Below are positions 36,849 to 46,017 of a stretch of DNA of 64,000 bases, piece after piece (positions within the stretch are counted from its first letter, which is position 1; the number at the start of each line of letters is the position of its first letter). The position numbers and the translations under genes are program-made. Source of the stretch: Nostoc sp. CENA543 (GTDB lineage: Bacteria > Cyanobacteriota > Cyanobacteriia > Cyanobacteriales > Nostocaceae). The DNA lies in the NCBI RefSeq assembly GCF_002896875.1, contig NZ_CP023278.1, positions 2,604,001 to 2,668,000 on the forward strand. Direction: 5' to 3'. Under the pieces are notes generated by a model. It worked only from the letters and a program-made list of their open reading frames with translations, did not search any database and was not told the DNA's origin.

Positions 36849-37829
36849 CTATTTATTTTTCTGACCAAACCACTGCACCAATAATCTAGCGATGATGTTG
36901 ATAATTAAAGTTAAGGCAAATAATATTAAGCCTAAATAACTTAATGCGCCAATGTGTAATCCTGGTTCAGCTTCAGCGAATTCATTAGCTAATACAGAGG
37001 GAATAGTATAAGCTGGGTCAAGTAAAGATAAACTAATTTGAGCCGAGTTCCCAATTACCATAGTTACGGCCATAGTTTCACCCAAGGCGCGTCCTAAAGC
37101 TAACATGGCTGCACTGACGATTCCCGAAAAACCCGCAGGTAATAACACACGAAAAATAGTTTCCCAACGAGTTCCCCCCAAAGCCATAGAGGCTGTGCGG
37201 AGTTCTTTGGGTATGGCTATTAATACATCACGGGAAATAGCTGCCATTGTGGGTAAAATCATGATGGCTAAAATCATCCCAGCAGTTAACATATTTGTCC
37301 CGATAGGGAGGTCTGATTTAAAGAATGGTATCCAACTGAAATTTGCAGATAACCATTGTTGTACAGGTTCGATGACAGGAATAAAAGTAAAAATCCCCCA
37401 CAAACCTATAATCACACTAGGAATAGCAGCGATTAATTCTACTACAAATGCTAATGTAGTTTTGACGGTGATGGGGAGAAAGTTTTCACTGGTGACTAAA
37501 GCAACAGCTATACCTACGGGAAAGGCAATGAAAATCGCGATCGCACTGCTAACTAAGGTTCCATAAATATAGGGTAATGCACCAAAGATTTGATTTCCGA
37601 CATCCCAATCTTTCCCCCATAAAAAACCAATACCAAATTTACCGATGGCGGGTTGAGCTTCATGGAAAATAATCCAACTCATCACAAATAGTATCGCCAC
37701 CGTCAGAGCAGAAAATGTGTAGATTAGCCAAGTAAAACTCTGATTTAACCAATAATTTATCCCATCATTAGCTGTTAATTCTAAACTGGCATTAGAAACA
37801 TTATTTTCAGGTTCAGATAAATTTGCCAT
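36849..37829 (-). CDS. pstC: Phosphate ABC transporter permease PstC
   Basis: A 326-residue permease with six predicted helices after a cytoplasmic N-terminus of about 35 residues. The EAA loop reads PKELRTASMALGGTRWETIFRVLLPAGFSGI. It pairs with PstA. It starts 88 bp after pstS in the same direction, in the usual pstS-C-A-B order. Confidence 0.96.
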   Translation of the reverse strand: MANLSEPENNVSNASLELTANDGINYWLNQSFTWLIYTFSALTVAILFVMSWIIFHEAQPAIGKFGIGFLWGKDWDVGNQIFGALPYIYGTLVSSAIAIFIAFPVGIAVALVTSENFLPITVKTTLAFVVELIAAIPSVIIGLWGIFTFIPVIEPVQQWLSANFSWIPFFKSDLPIGTNMLTAGMILAIMILPTMAAISRDVLIAIPKELRTASMALGGTRWETIFRVLLPAGFSGIVSAAMLALGRALGETMAVTMVIGNSAQISLSLLDPAYTIPSVLANEFAEAEPGLHIGALSYLGLILFALTLIINIIARLLVQWFGQKNK

Positions 37830-37917
37830 ACCAATTACAAATTCATAAATATGATTGATGTGAGAGTAGACAAATAGTCCACCCTCATTAAATAAAGAAC
37901 TGACAAAAATTTAGTGT

Positions 37918-38958
37918 TTATTTGACAGTGCTATTGACTGTTTGTAGTACCCGATTAGCTGTACTAGAAGGAATTCTGGTGTAGTTGAGGTCATCATTGA
38001 ATTGTTGACCATCTGTTAACACCCAATTAATCCATTTTTTAATCGCATCCGCTTTAGCAGCATTGGAATACTGTCTGTAAACCATCATCCAGGTCAGACC
38101 GACGATGGGATAACCTTGTCCTGGATCTCCTACAAATACGCGATAATTGTCTGGGAAACTGACAGTCGATAAAGCCGCATTTGCAGTTTGTAAAGAAGGC
38201 GCAACAAATTCTCCTCTCTTATTTTGAATCTCTGCGGATCTGAGCTTGTTAGCAACAGCATAGCTATATTCAACATACCCAATCGACCCAGGAGTACGAG
38301 CTACTAAAGCAGCTACACCTGGATTACCTTTACCTTTGAGTACATTTGGTAAAGTCCATTTAGGAGCAGTGTTAGCACCAATTCTACCTCTGAAAAAAGG
38401 GCTAATACTGCTTAAATGATTAGTGAAAATGAAAGTTGTACCACTACTGTCAGCACGGACGGCAAACTTAATTGGTTGATTTGGTAAGTTGACATTAGGG
38501 TTATCAGCTTTAATTTTTGGGTCGTTCCAATTGGTAATTTGACCGGAAAAAATTGCTGGTAATGTAGCGCGGGACAATCTCAGATTGCTAACTCCGGGAA
38601 CATTATAAACAACTGAAACCGCACCACCGGCAGTGGGAACTAAGATGACACCATTTTTGACTTTAGCAATTTCATCATCTTTCATTGCAGCATCACTAGC
38701 ACCAAAGTCAACAGTTCCAGCAATGGTTTGACGAATACCACCACCACTACCAATAGCTTGATAGTTGACTTTCAACTCTGGATGCTTCTTTCTCACTTCA
38801 CGAGCATATCTTTCGTATAATGGAGCGGGAAAAGTTGCGCCTGCGCCGTTAAGAGTTTGAGCCTGAGCTGTGGCTGTCAAAATAGGAGTAACAGCAACAG
38901 CAGATGCTAATACTGCGGTGCTAAAAACACGCTGAAAAACGGTGGTAAAAAAAACCAT
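37918..38958 (-). CDS. pstS: Phosphate-binding periplasmic protein PstS
   Basis: A 346-residue substrate-binding protein. A signal peptide covers about the first 33 residues, with an AQA cleavage site (TATAQAQTLNGAG) and no lipobox Cys. The mature protein starts with LNGAGATFPAPLYERY, and carries the phosphate-contact segments GSGGGIRQ, DFGASDAAM and DSSGTTFIF. It captures phosphate in the periplasm and delivers it to PstCA. A four-unit Pho box lies 76 bp upstream of the start, so it is expected to be induced by phosphate shortage through a PhoB/SphR-type regulator. Confidence 0.96.
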   Translation of the reverse strand: MVFFTTVFQRVFSTAVLASAVAVTPILTATAQAQTLNGAGATFPAPLYERYAREVRKKHPELKVNYQAIGSGGGIRQTIAGTVDFGASDAAMKDDEIAKVKNGVILVPTAGGAVSVVYNVPGVSNLRLSRATLPAIFSGQITNWNDPKIKADNPNVNLPNQPIKFAVRADSSGTTFIFTNHLSSISPFFRGRIGANTAPKWTLPNVLKGKGNPGVAALVARTPGSIGYVEYSYAVANKLRSAEIQNKRGEFVAPSLQTANAALSTVSFPDNYRVFVGDPGQGYPIVGLTWMMVYRQYSNAAKADAIKKWINWVLTDGQQFNDDLNYTRIPSSTANRVLQTVNSTVK

Positions 38959-39033
38959 ATCGCCTCGTAGCTTAAGGAATACTTGGTGCTTGAATCAAAA
39001 CCTTCATCAAGCTACATTTTTTGTTTTCAAATC

Positions 39034-39074
39034 AGGTTAAGGAATAGTAAAAGCACATTTAAAATGTGGTTAAA
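39034..39074 (-). promoter_or_regulatory. Pho box upstream of pstS (four 8-bp units)
   Basis: On the minus strand, four octamers occur at an exact 11-bp period with 3-bp spacers: TTTAACCA, TTTAAATG, TTTTACTA and CTTAACCT. The first and last match the cyanobacterial Pho box half-site (Py-TTAA-Py-Py-T/A) closely and the middle two are weaker. It lies 76-116 bp before the pstS ATG, the position expected for activation of the pstSCAB operon. Confidence 0.85.
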
Positions 39075-39543
39075 ATAAATTAATCTATGGCAGGCTTTTT
39101 TAATAGATGAAGGAAAGTTAAAGATAGGTGATGAATTATGGCTTACTATATAGATTCTGTTATTAATTATGATGATAAATGCGTAGCAGACGTATGTTAA
39201 TATTGGGGTTTGTGTCTATTGATTCAAAAAGCTCTCACAATTATGTAATGTTCAAATATATTCATTAAATTGTGAATAATGAAGTCAGATTTTGACAATT
39301 GCCAATATATTTTTAGTTAATTTCTTATTCACTAAGAACTATATAATTTTCCTCATAATCTGAATATCTATTCCTTGCGTTTTTGAAGCATATATAGTGT
39401 ATGTAACTATATAATTAGCTGGATAGTTTATTACACTATAAGAGGTTAGTGATACTATTTCATTTTTGAATATGAGCCAAATGCCTGGGTGAAGTTTAAA
39501 CAAGATTTAATAACTAAAATGATATATTTACATCACAATTGTG
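39075..39543. other. AT-rich spacer upstream of pstS
   Basis: No gene seen except the small ORF at its right end. A perfect 16-bp palindrome CATCACAATTGTGATG spans 39531-39546 and overlaps the start codon of that ORF. Confidence 0.5.
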
Positions 39544-39744
39544 ATGAATTCAGTAAATAAGATTTCTAGGAAAATTGATGAGCTAAATTGCAAAAATAAA
39601 ACTGGCAGAGTCCACATCACCAGACTATCTGCCAGGAATCGACGGTATATTCTCGCCATGTTTGATCGGGGTAGTGCTTATTTATTAGGAAATAATGCCT
39701 ATCCGCTACTCAGGATAACTGAAATTAATGCTGTTATGGGTTAA
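39544..39744 (+). CDS. Possible small protein (66 aa)
   Basis: A short frame from ATG 39544. The residues look protein-like (KTGRVHITRLSARNRRYILA then MFDRGSAYLLGNNAYPLL) and are basic, with no Cys cluster or membrane helix. No clear Shine-Dalgarno is present, and the start lies inside a 16-bp palindrome, so translation may be controlled or the frame may be spurious. A strong hairpin terminator 93 bp downstream supports transcription through it. No family recognised. Confidence 0.4.
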   Translation: MNSVNKISRKIDELNCKNKTGRVHITRLSARNRRYILAMFDRGSAYLLGNNAYPLLRITEINAVMG

Positions 39745-39836
39745 GGAGAGTCAACTAAATGGTTAATTTATAGTTAAAGTTTGTGCAGATATGCTGGAAT
39801 ATACAATAGGGTTTAAGAGAAATAAACGCCAAAACT

Positions 39837-39871
39837 AATAACCCCTGTTTCGTTAAAAAACAGGGGTTATT
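39837..39871. terminator. Bidirectional terminator between the small ORF and glcF
   Basis: A perfect 14-bp stem, AATAACCCCTGTTT with AAACAGGGGTTATT, and a 7-nt loop CGTTAAA. It lies between convergent genes and ends both transcripts. Confidence 0.9.
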
Positions 39872-39897
39872 GTCTATTAAATAGAATGGAGACATCG

Positions 39898-41253
39898 CTA
39901 TAAATCCAACTTCACACCCCGAATGGAATAATCCAATAATTCCATCGGGTGCATAAGAGTGATATTTTTCCCTTGCAATTGCAAATGCTTGGTAATTTGC
40001 AATGAACAGCCAGGGTTAGCAGAAGCAATTAATTCAGCACCAGTATTTAATAAATTCTGCACTTTTTGTTTCCCTAATTCTTCCGCAACTTCTGGCTGGA
40101 GCATATTATAAACCCCAGCACTACCACAACATAAAGCCGCATCTAATGGTTCTTTTAAATTCACACCTGGAATTTGTCTTAATAACTGTCGTGGTTGTAC
40201 ACTGATTTTTTGTCCATGCAATAAATGACAAGCATCTTGATAAACTAAATTCACAGGTTTATCTGTTACAGGTAACAATTTTGCTGTTAAACCGACATTA
40301 CCTAAAAACTCCTGAGCATCTTTAACTTTAGCTGCAAAGTCTTGCGCTTTTTCGCGATATTCTGGATCATCTGCTAAGATGTGACCGTATTCTTTTAAAG
40401 TATGACCGCAACCAGCCGCATTGATAATAATGTAATCTACCCCAGTGTTAGCAAAACTATCAATCATCTGTCTAGCTAATGCTTTCGCCTGTGCTGTTTG
40501 TCCTTGGTGTTCTGGGAGTGCTGCACAACAACCTTGAGATTTAGGAATCACAACTTCACAGCCATTGGCAGTTAACACCCTTACAGTTGCTTCATTCACT
40601 GGTGAGAAAAACAAGCGTTGTACACATCCCAAAATTACCCCTACACGATAGCGTTTCTTACCCTGTGCAGGAATAATAGTCGGTAGATTATCTTGAAATG
40701 ATTTGATAGTAATTTCTGGCAGAATTGATTCCATTGCTGCCAGGCGGGGTGATATTTTATTGAGTAAACCTGTGGCACGAACTAGTTTAGGTAAACCGAG
40801 TTTTTGATAAACAAATAAAGGGATTAATAAAATCCGTAAGATATCTGGGTTAGGGAATAAAGCAAATATTAATTGACGAATGAATTTATCTGAGAAAGTG
40901 CGGGGATAATTGCGTTCAACTTGGTGGCGAGTAGCAGAAATTAACTTGTCATACTGTACACCAGAAGGACAAGTAGAAACACAAGCAAGACAACCTAAAC
41001 AAGAATCAAAATGTTGAACGGTAGCTGTATTTAAGGCAATTTCCCCTTCATTAATGGCATCCATTAAATAGATACGTCCTCTAGGGGAATCCATCTCTTT
41101 TCCTATTACCCGATAACTAGGACAAGTAGAAAGACAAAATCCACAATGCACACAACTATCAATTAACTTTGGATCAGGTGGATGATTACTATCAAAGCCT
41201 TTTAAATTTTTCAAACTAGCGACATTATTAGTAGAATCTTCTGAAACTTGCAT
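39898..41253 (-). CDS. glcF: Glycolate dehydrogenase iron-sulfur subunit GlcF
   Basis: A 451-residue protein with two 4Fe-4S ferredoxin motifs near the N-terminus, CVHCGFCLSTCP (about 34-45) and CLGCLACVSTCP (about 91-102). Two CCG domains follow in the C-terminal part (GCCAALPEHQG, ALCCGSAGVYN), together with AAGCGHTLKEYG. It passes electrons from the flavin subunits to the membrane pool during glycolate oxidation to glyoxylate in photorespiration. It lies 48 bp after glcE on the same strand. A separate glcD gene is expected elsewhere. Confidence 0.93.
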   Translation of the reverse strand: MQVSEDSTNNVASLKNLKGFDSNHPPDPKLIDSCVHCGFCLSTCPSYRVIGKEMDSPRGRIYLMDAINEGEIALNTATVQHFDSCLGCLACVSTCPSGVQYDKLISATRHQVERNYPRTFSDKFIRQLIFALFPNPDILRILLIPLFVYQKLGLPKLVRATGLLNKISPRLAAMESILPEITIKSFQDNLPTIIPAQGKKRYRVGVILGCVQRLFFSPVNEATVRVLTANGCEVVIPKSQGCCAALPEHQGQTAQAKALARQMIDSFANTGVDYIIINAAGCGHTLKEYGHILADDPEYREKAQDFAAKVKDAQEFLGNVGLTAKLLPVTDKPVNLVYQDACHLLHGQKISVQPRQLLRQIPGVNLKEPLDAALCCGSAGVYNMLQPEVAEELGKQKVQNLLNTGAELIASANPGCSLQITKHLQLQGKNITLMHPMELLDYSIRGVKLDL

Positions 41254-41301
41254 ACTTATTTTCCCCTCTCGATGTCTGTGTATATTTGTGGGTGAATGGC
41301 T

Positions 41302-42591
41302 TTAAATACCACCAACAAACCGACCAGGACTTAAAAGATTTTTGCTATCAAACTGTTGTTTAATCCGACGCATCAACGGCAAAGCGTTACCTGTGTATCC
41401 CCACACATCAATTTGTTGTTTGACCGCTACAGGTGCTTTAATGACGGTGAGAAAACCATGACGAGATTGACAAAGCGATCGCACTTTTAAAGCCTGAGTT
41501 TGATCTACAACCTGCACTACACCCAAACCACTGCTGAGATGAACCATTCCGATTTCTACTCCCGTCAACACCTCCACAGCCGCAGTCGGTAATATCCCTA
41601 TTTTGCAGGTAATTGTTGACTCGGTGGCAGGATTATGTATTTTTTCTTGTAATCTCTGCCATAGATTGCTATCATCGGCATCGGCGTAAACTGTTCCTGT
41701 TAATCCTAGCGTTTTTCCTAACTCTAGTACCCGATGGGATTGTTCTTTCACACTTTCAGGAATACTTTGAAACCGTGCGATTAATCCCATTCCTGTACCC
41801 AAACCTAAGCTAGAGACTAATTGCATAGATAATAAATCAGCTTGGGTAGGTGTCAAAGCCGAACCGCGTAAAGTATTAGCAGCTTGCAAAATCGCTTCAG
41901 CACTACCAGTCAAAACCACCGTTCCCGACGCTTCCTGTAGAGGATAAACCCGAAAGGTCACTTGGCTAATAATTCCCAATGTCCCGTATGCGCCGGTAAA
42001 CAATTTCATCAAGTCATAGCCAGCCACATTTTTGACCACCCTTCCCCCAGCTTTAGCGATTTGACCATCCGCACGGATAAAGGTAATCCCCAAAAGCTGG
42101 TCACGGACACTACCATAACGTTGTCGCAGGGAATTAGTATCAGCAGTAGCAACAATTCCGCCGATAGTTGCTGAATCAGGTTTAGAGGGGTCAAGGGCGA
42201 GAAATTGCCGTGATTGTGCCAAAATCTGTTGAAGATGCCCAAATTTCATCCCAGCTTCCACAGTGACAGTCAAATCACCTACAGCGTGTTCAATTAGTTG
42301 ATTGAGGTGTTTCGTACTCACCACTACATCAACATCTTGAATTAAACCACCCCAGTTAAGTTTACTCCCACCACCACAGGGAAGAACGCGCCAGTTATGA
42401 CTGTCAGCCGTGGCGATGACCTCGGCTAGTTGTGCTTGGGTTTGGGGATAGACTAGACAACTAGGAGGCTGACCACCAATCGCCTGTAGAATCTGAGGTT
42501 TATCTTCTGGGTATACGGTATTTTCTGCGCCAACAATAGATGCAAGAGTAGAAGCAATGGCTGTCATCAGTTTATTTTTGAGTCCCGACAT
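41302..42591 (-). CDS. glcE: Glycolate dehydrogenase FAD-binding subunit GlcE
   Basis: A 429-residue FAD-binding oxidoreductase of the PCMH/FAD_binding_4 family. The FAD-binding domain shows VLPCGGGSKLNWGG, VTVEAGMKFGHLQQIL, SATIGGIVATADTNSLRQRYG and VKNVAGYDLMKLFTGAYGTLG. A smaller C-terminal cap ends in FDSKNLLSPGRFVGGI, the typical end of GlcD/GlcE proteins. The shorter cap compared with GlcD supports GlcE. It works with GlcD and GlcF and is co-transcribed with glcF. Confidence 0.9.
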   Translation of the reverse strand: MSGLKNKLMTAIASTLASIVGAENTVYPEDKPQILQAIGGQPPSCLVYPQTQAQLAEVIATADSHNWRVLPCGGGSKLNWGGLIQDVDVVVSTKHLNQLIEHAVGDLTVTVEAGMKFGHLQQILAQSRQFLALDPSKPDSATIGGIVATADTNSLRQRYGSVRDQLLGITFIRADGQIAKAGGRVVKNVAGYDLMKLFTGAYGTLGIISQVTFRVYPLQEASGTVVLTGSAEAILQAANTLRGSALTPTQADLLSMQLVSSLGLGTGMGLIARFQSIPESVKEQSHRVLELGKTLGLTGTVYADADDSNLWQRLQEKIHNPATESTITCKIGILPTAAVEVLTGVEIGMVHLSSGLGVVQVVDQTQALKVRSLCQSRHGFLTVIKAPVAVKQQIDVWGYTGNALPLMRRIKQQFDSKNLLSPGRFVGGI

Positions 42592-42693
42592 CTCCTTCTT
42601 TGTGATGATGACACAAAATAGCCGCCCACAGAACTCTCATTTTTTCAGCACTGCTTTCAGTTTTTAGTGAAGTTGCTTCAATTACTTTGATCA

Positions 42694-43278
42694 CTACTCT
42701 GTTTCAGCTAATGCAAATTCAACATTTTCATAAATGTCTTCAATTGCCATTTCTACATTTATCGAATGAAAAATTATATTTTTACTATCCGATTCATAGG
42801 CTCTAAATAGCCATGAATCTCCCTCAGTTTTTGTATACTGTTCAATCCCTATTTCATACTGATTGATCAAGATATATTCTTGAAATTCCACAATCGAGCG
42901 ATAGTAACGAAATTTATCGGTGCGATCATAGTTTTTTGTTGATTTTGATAGTACCTCAACGATAAAGCAGGGATTTAAAATAGTATCTGGACGTTGCTCG
43001 TGAAAAACAGGCTGACCTTTAATCAAAAGTACATCTGGATATGTGTATTGTCGATATCGAGAAATCCACAATCGCAAATCACCAATGTATGGTTTAAAAT
43101 CTGTTTTGCGAAGCATGAATTTCAAATAAGCATAAACATTACCAGCAATTTGATTATGGTTGATTGAGCCACCCGTCATCGGCACGATTTCTCCATCTCG
43201 GTATTCGCTGCGAAACTCCGCAACTTCCTCTTGTGCCAAGTATTCCTTTGGAGTATAGTAGCGTTGTTTAATTTGCAT
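42694..43278 (-). CDS. Uma2 family endonuclease-like protein (DUF820)
   Basis: A 194-residue protein of the large cyanobacterial Uma2/DUF820 family with a PD-(D/E)XK fold. It shows EYRDGEIVPMTGGS, the PD in YTYPDVLLIKG, the E-V-L-S-K-S-T motif in CFIVEVLSKSTKNYDR and the following KFRYYRSI helix. A nuclease role is inferred for the family; many copies per genome are usual. No partner gene is next to it. Confidence 0.88.
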   Translation of the reverse strand: MQIKQRYYTPKEYLAQEEVAEFRSEYRDGEIVPMTGGSINHNQIAGNVYAYLKFMLRKTDFKPYIGDLRLWISRYRQYTYPDVLLIKGQPVFHEQRPDTILNPCFIVEVLSKSTKNYDRTDKFRYYRSIVEFQEYILINQYEIGIEQYTKTEGDSWLFRAYESDSKNIIFHSINVEMAIEDIYENVEFALAETE

Positions 43279-43363
43279 TTGTCACTACTCTGTTTCGCTA
43301 CTAATAGGCTACCGCAAAATCTGTTTCCTGTCGGCTTTTCTTTCACCTGAAAGCTGTACTTCA

Positions 43364-43813
43364 TCAAACCAAAAAATTCCTGACATGAGCTTGGAATGCT
43401 TTTAAACCACCCCTATTATCCCAATGCTCCTGGAAAGTCGGTAAAGCTGCCAACTCCATCACATCTCCACCCTGATATCTGAGAACCTGTGAATATCCAA
43501 ACATGGTATCTGCTTTTGCTGATACAGGGAAAATATCAAAATCAATATTCCAAAGCACTTCAGCTATTCGGTAAATATCCCAATCACCTTGCCCTGTTTC
43601 GTATTCAGGTTTGTAGTCAAGAATTTTCACCAAATGAGTGACAAATCCTTGTTGTCTTAGCAAAATCAAATCGTCTTTTTTCGGTTTGCTGGCATTAGTA
43701 TAATCATCTTTCCAAGCCAGTTTGAATAGATCAGAAGCCTTAAATTTTTTATAAGCCCAGTCACCATCATCGCGTTTCACATTTGTTGTCCACTTGAGAT
43801 CCTGTAAATTCAT
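43364..43813 (-). CDS. Hypothetical protein (149 aa)
   Basis: From the ATG at 43813 (an ATG 21 bp upstream is possible). The protein is rich in Asp, Lys and aromatic residues (LKWTTNVKRDDGDWAYKKFK, DLILLRQQGFVTHLVKILDY) and has an EALW-like segment in the centre. It has no membrane segment and no motif I can name. It resembles standalone proteins near nuclease-like genes in cyanobacteria, but I cannot assign a function. Confidence 0.6.
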   Translation of the reverse strand: MNLQDLKWTTNVKRDDGDWAYKKFKASDLFKLAWKDDYTNASKPKKDDLILLRQQGFVTHLVKILDYKPEYETGQGDWDIYRIAEVLWNIDFDIFPVSAKADTMFGYSQVLRYQGGDVMELAALPTFQEHWDNRGGLKAFQAHVRNFLV

Positions 43814-43834
43814 GCTCAGTATTTGAGTCAACAT

Positions 43835-44108
43835 AATATTTGATTCGCGCTTTAAGTTTAATGATATATATTATACCATAATTCTATAGATAGTCTTACG
43901 AGTATATACTTAAGAGGTAGAACTAAATCTTTAGCTTATTTCTGATATTTGTTGATATTTTTTACTCAAATAATAAGTAAATTACTTATATTTTTGTCCC
44001 TACCCTACGTGTTCTACTTTCAGAATACATAAGACAAAAATTATCTCATCAATCAGTAATTTCAAAAATATCTTTGTTTCTGAATTTGTACCTTATAACT
44101 AATAAATA
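43835..44108. other. AT-rich spacer, nothing recognised
   Basis: This stretch between the hypothetical gene and the NDH-2 terminator has no gene or repeat array that I can support. Confidence 0.4.
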
Positions 44109-44130
44109 AGGGTGTACGTCTGTACACCCT
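44109..44130 (-). terminator. Terminator hairpin after the NDH-2 gene
   Basis: A perfect 9-bp stem AGGGTGTAC / GTACACCCT with a 4-nt loop. On the minus strand it is followed by a T-rich stretch (TATTTATT). It lies 25 bp after the stop of the gene ending at 44155. Confidence 0.75.
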
Positions 44131-44154
44131 GAAGATGGAATGATAATTGAACAA

Positions 44155-45525
44155 TTAGACATTGACTGTCTGTTTATTGTTAGCTGGTGCGTAATTAGTT
44201 GTACTGCTACTATCGTCAGCTTCACTAGCAAAAGCTAATGCTTCTTGACCAGTAATTAATCTTGAACCACGTTTGCGGGTGAAGTAATTCCACGCCCACT
44301 GAATCATGACTAATACTTTGCTGTCAAACTCAATTAAGAAGTAGATGTGAATGAATAGCCAGAACGCCCATGCAGAGAAGCCTGTCAATTTGAGCAAGCC
44401 TAAGTCTACAACGGCGGCATTTTTGCCAATCATCGCTAGACTACCATGATCAGTGTATTGAAATGGTTGCAGAGTTTTACCACGCAAGCGTCTTCTAATT
44501 AATTTGGCGACGTATTCACCTTCTTGAATTGCGACTGGTGCGACACCTGGGAGGGGTTGACCGTTGTAGTGGGAGAAGTTGGCTAAGTCTCCAATCACAA
44601 AAATGTTGTCGTATCCTTTAATGCTTAAGTCTGGTTCTACAATAACTCGTCCGGCGCGATCGCATTCTACCCCAGTTCGTTCTGCTAAGACTTTACCCAT
44701 TGGGGAAGCTTGCACGCCTGCTGCCCATAATACAGTCTTGGCGGCAATTTCTCTAAATTGATCGCCTTGTTTGACGGTGACGATATCGTTGTCAATATTT
44801 GTCACGCGGGTTTGAGTTTGGACAATCACACCCAACTTTTGCAAAGACTCTGCTGCTTCTTGCGATAACTCTGGTGCTAAGGCTGGGAGTAGGCGATCGC
44901 CACCTTGTAATAGTACAATTCTGGTTTCTGAGGTGTCGATGTTGCGGAAGTCTTCTTGCAAAGTTTTGTAAGCTAACTCTGCGATCGCACCTGCTAATTC
45001 TACCCCTGTAGCACCACCACCTACAATCACAAATGTTAATAAAGCCCGGCGTTTTTCGGGGTCAGTTTCTTTTTCTGCGGCTTCAAAGGCTGAAAAGATG
45101 CGGCGACGTATTTCTATCGCATCTTCCATAGTTTTCAAGCCAGGCGCAACCTCTTGCCAATTATCTTTACCAAAATAGGAATGCTTCGCACCTGTGGCGA
45201 CAATTAATGTATCATAAGGGACTACTTTATCATCCAAAATAACTTGTTTTGTTTCTGGATTAATATCACTTACTTCTCCCAGCAATACTTGTGTATTTTT
45301 GCATTTGCTGAGAACAGATCGTAATGGTGAGGAAATATCAGCAGGTGATAGCGTACCTGTAGCAACTTGATATAAAAGTGGTTGGAATAAGTGGAAATTA
45401 CGTTTATCAATGAGAGTCACATTTACATTCACATTGGCCAGTGCTTTTGCTGCATACAGTCCACCAAAACCACCACCAACAATTACGACCTGATGTGGTT
45501 GATGATTCTCAAGTGAAGCTACCAT
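44155..45525 (-). CDS. Type II NADH dehydrogenase (NDH-2), paralogue 1
   Basis: A 456-residue flavoprotein from the ATG at 45525, chosen because AAGGAA precedes it at good spacing and the sister gene has the same arrangement; an ATG 90 bp upstream is unlikely. Two Rossmann motifs are seen: FAD-binding VVIVGGGFGGLYAAKAL and NAD(P)-binding FVIVGGGATGVELAGAIAE. The second FAD contact is VIGDLANF, and the C-terminal hydrophobic helix region is FSAWAFWLFIHIYFLIEF. It transfers electrons from NAD(P)H to the quinone pool without pumping protons and sits on the membrane. It is about 85 percent alike, by eye, to the next gene upstream. Confidence 0.9.
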   Translation of the reverse strand: MVASLENHQPHQVVIVGGGFGGLYAAKALANVNVNVTLIDKRNFHLFQPLLYQVATGTLSPADISSPLRSVLSKCKNTQVLLGEVSDINPETKQVILDDKVVPYDTLIVATGAKHSYFGKDNWQEVAPGLKTMEDAIEIRRRIFSAFEAAEKETDPEKRRALLTFVIVGGGATGVELAGAIAELAYKTLQEDFRNIDTSETRIVLLQGGDRLLPALAPELSQEAAESLQKLGVIVQTQTRVTNIDNDIVTVKQGDQFREIAAKTVLWAAGVQASPMGKVLAERTGVECDRAGRVIVEPDLSIKGYDNIFVIGDLANFSHYNGQPLPGVAPVAIQEGEYVAKLIRRRLRGKTLQPFQYTDHGSLAMIGKNAAVVDLGLLKLTGFSAWAFWLFIHIYFLIEFDSKVLVMIQWAWNYFTRKRGSRLITGQEALAFASEADDSSSTTNYAPANNKQTVNV

Positions 45526-46017
45526 AAGAGACTTTCCTTGTTTTGAGAACTTTGTAACTATTCTTAATGAATATGTAACAAAATTGTGATGATTGTTGCG
45601 GCTTGTTTTGAACAATTGTCAAAGTCATAAAAATGATCAATTTTACGATTTGTGAGATTTTCAGGACATTTTTACTCACCAAATACTTGATGAGTAGATT
45701 AACTAATAAAATCAAAAAGCTTATTTCACAAGATTTAGAGAAATTTGCCAGATAAATATGGTTGACAAATTAGAATTTCCTATTCTTGCTAAAGAAATTT
45801 CTTATTGAGAATACAAAAAGAAATCATCAGTTTATAAATGATGAGTAGTTACTATCAAAAATTTTAAGAAATGCAAGATTGATAGACACGCTAAAAATAA
45901 TTGTGGAATAGGTATTTTGCCTATATACAGCAAAATACCTATTCCACAAATTTGAATCTAAATATGTTCCCTATTCCCTATGCCCTATGCCCCATTCCCT
46001 ATTCCCAATCCCCATTT
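45526..46017. other. Spacer between the two NDH-2 genes
   Basis: AT-rich. It contains the 20-bp hairpin at 45901-45949 and a C-rich repeat (CCCTATTC/CCCTATGCC, about 45967-46013). No gene. Confidence 0.6.
45901..45949. repeat. Long perfect hairpin (20-bp stem, 9-nt loop)
   Basis: The arm TTGTGGAATAGGTATTTTGC (45901-45920) is the exact reverse complement of 45930-45949, with loop CTATATACA. It lies 69 bp after the second NDH-2 stop on the minus strand and may serve as terminator or be a mobile hairpin element. On the minus strand it is followed by TTATTTTTAG, which fits a terminator. Confidence 0.85.

Noticed and set aside
37105-37566. 153-codon frame antisense to pstC
   Set aside because: It is the complement of a well-supported membrane protein gene and lacks its own signals.
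39531-39546. CATCACAATTGTGATG as a CRP site
   Set aside because: Same reason: half-sites are in the wrong orientation and spacing for CRP.
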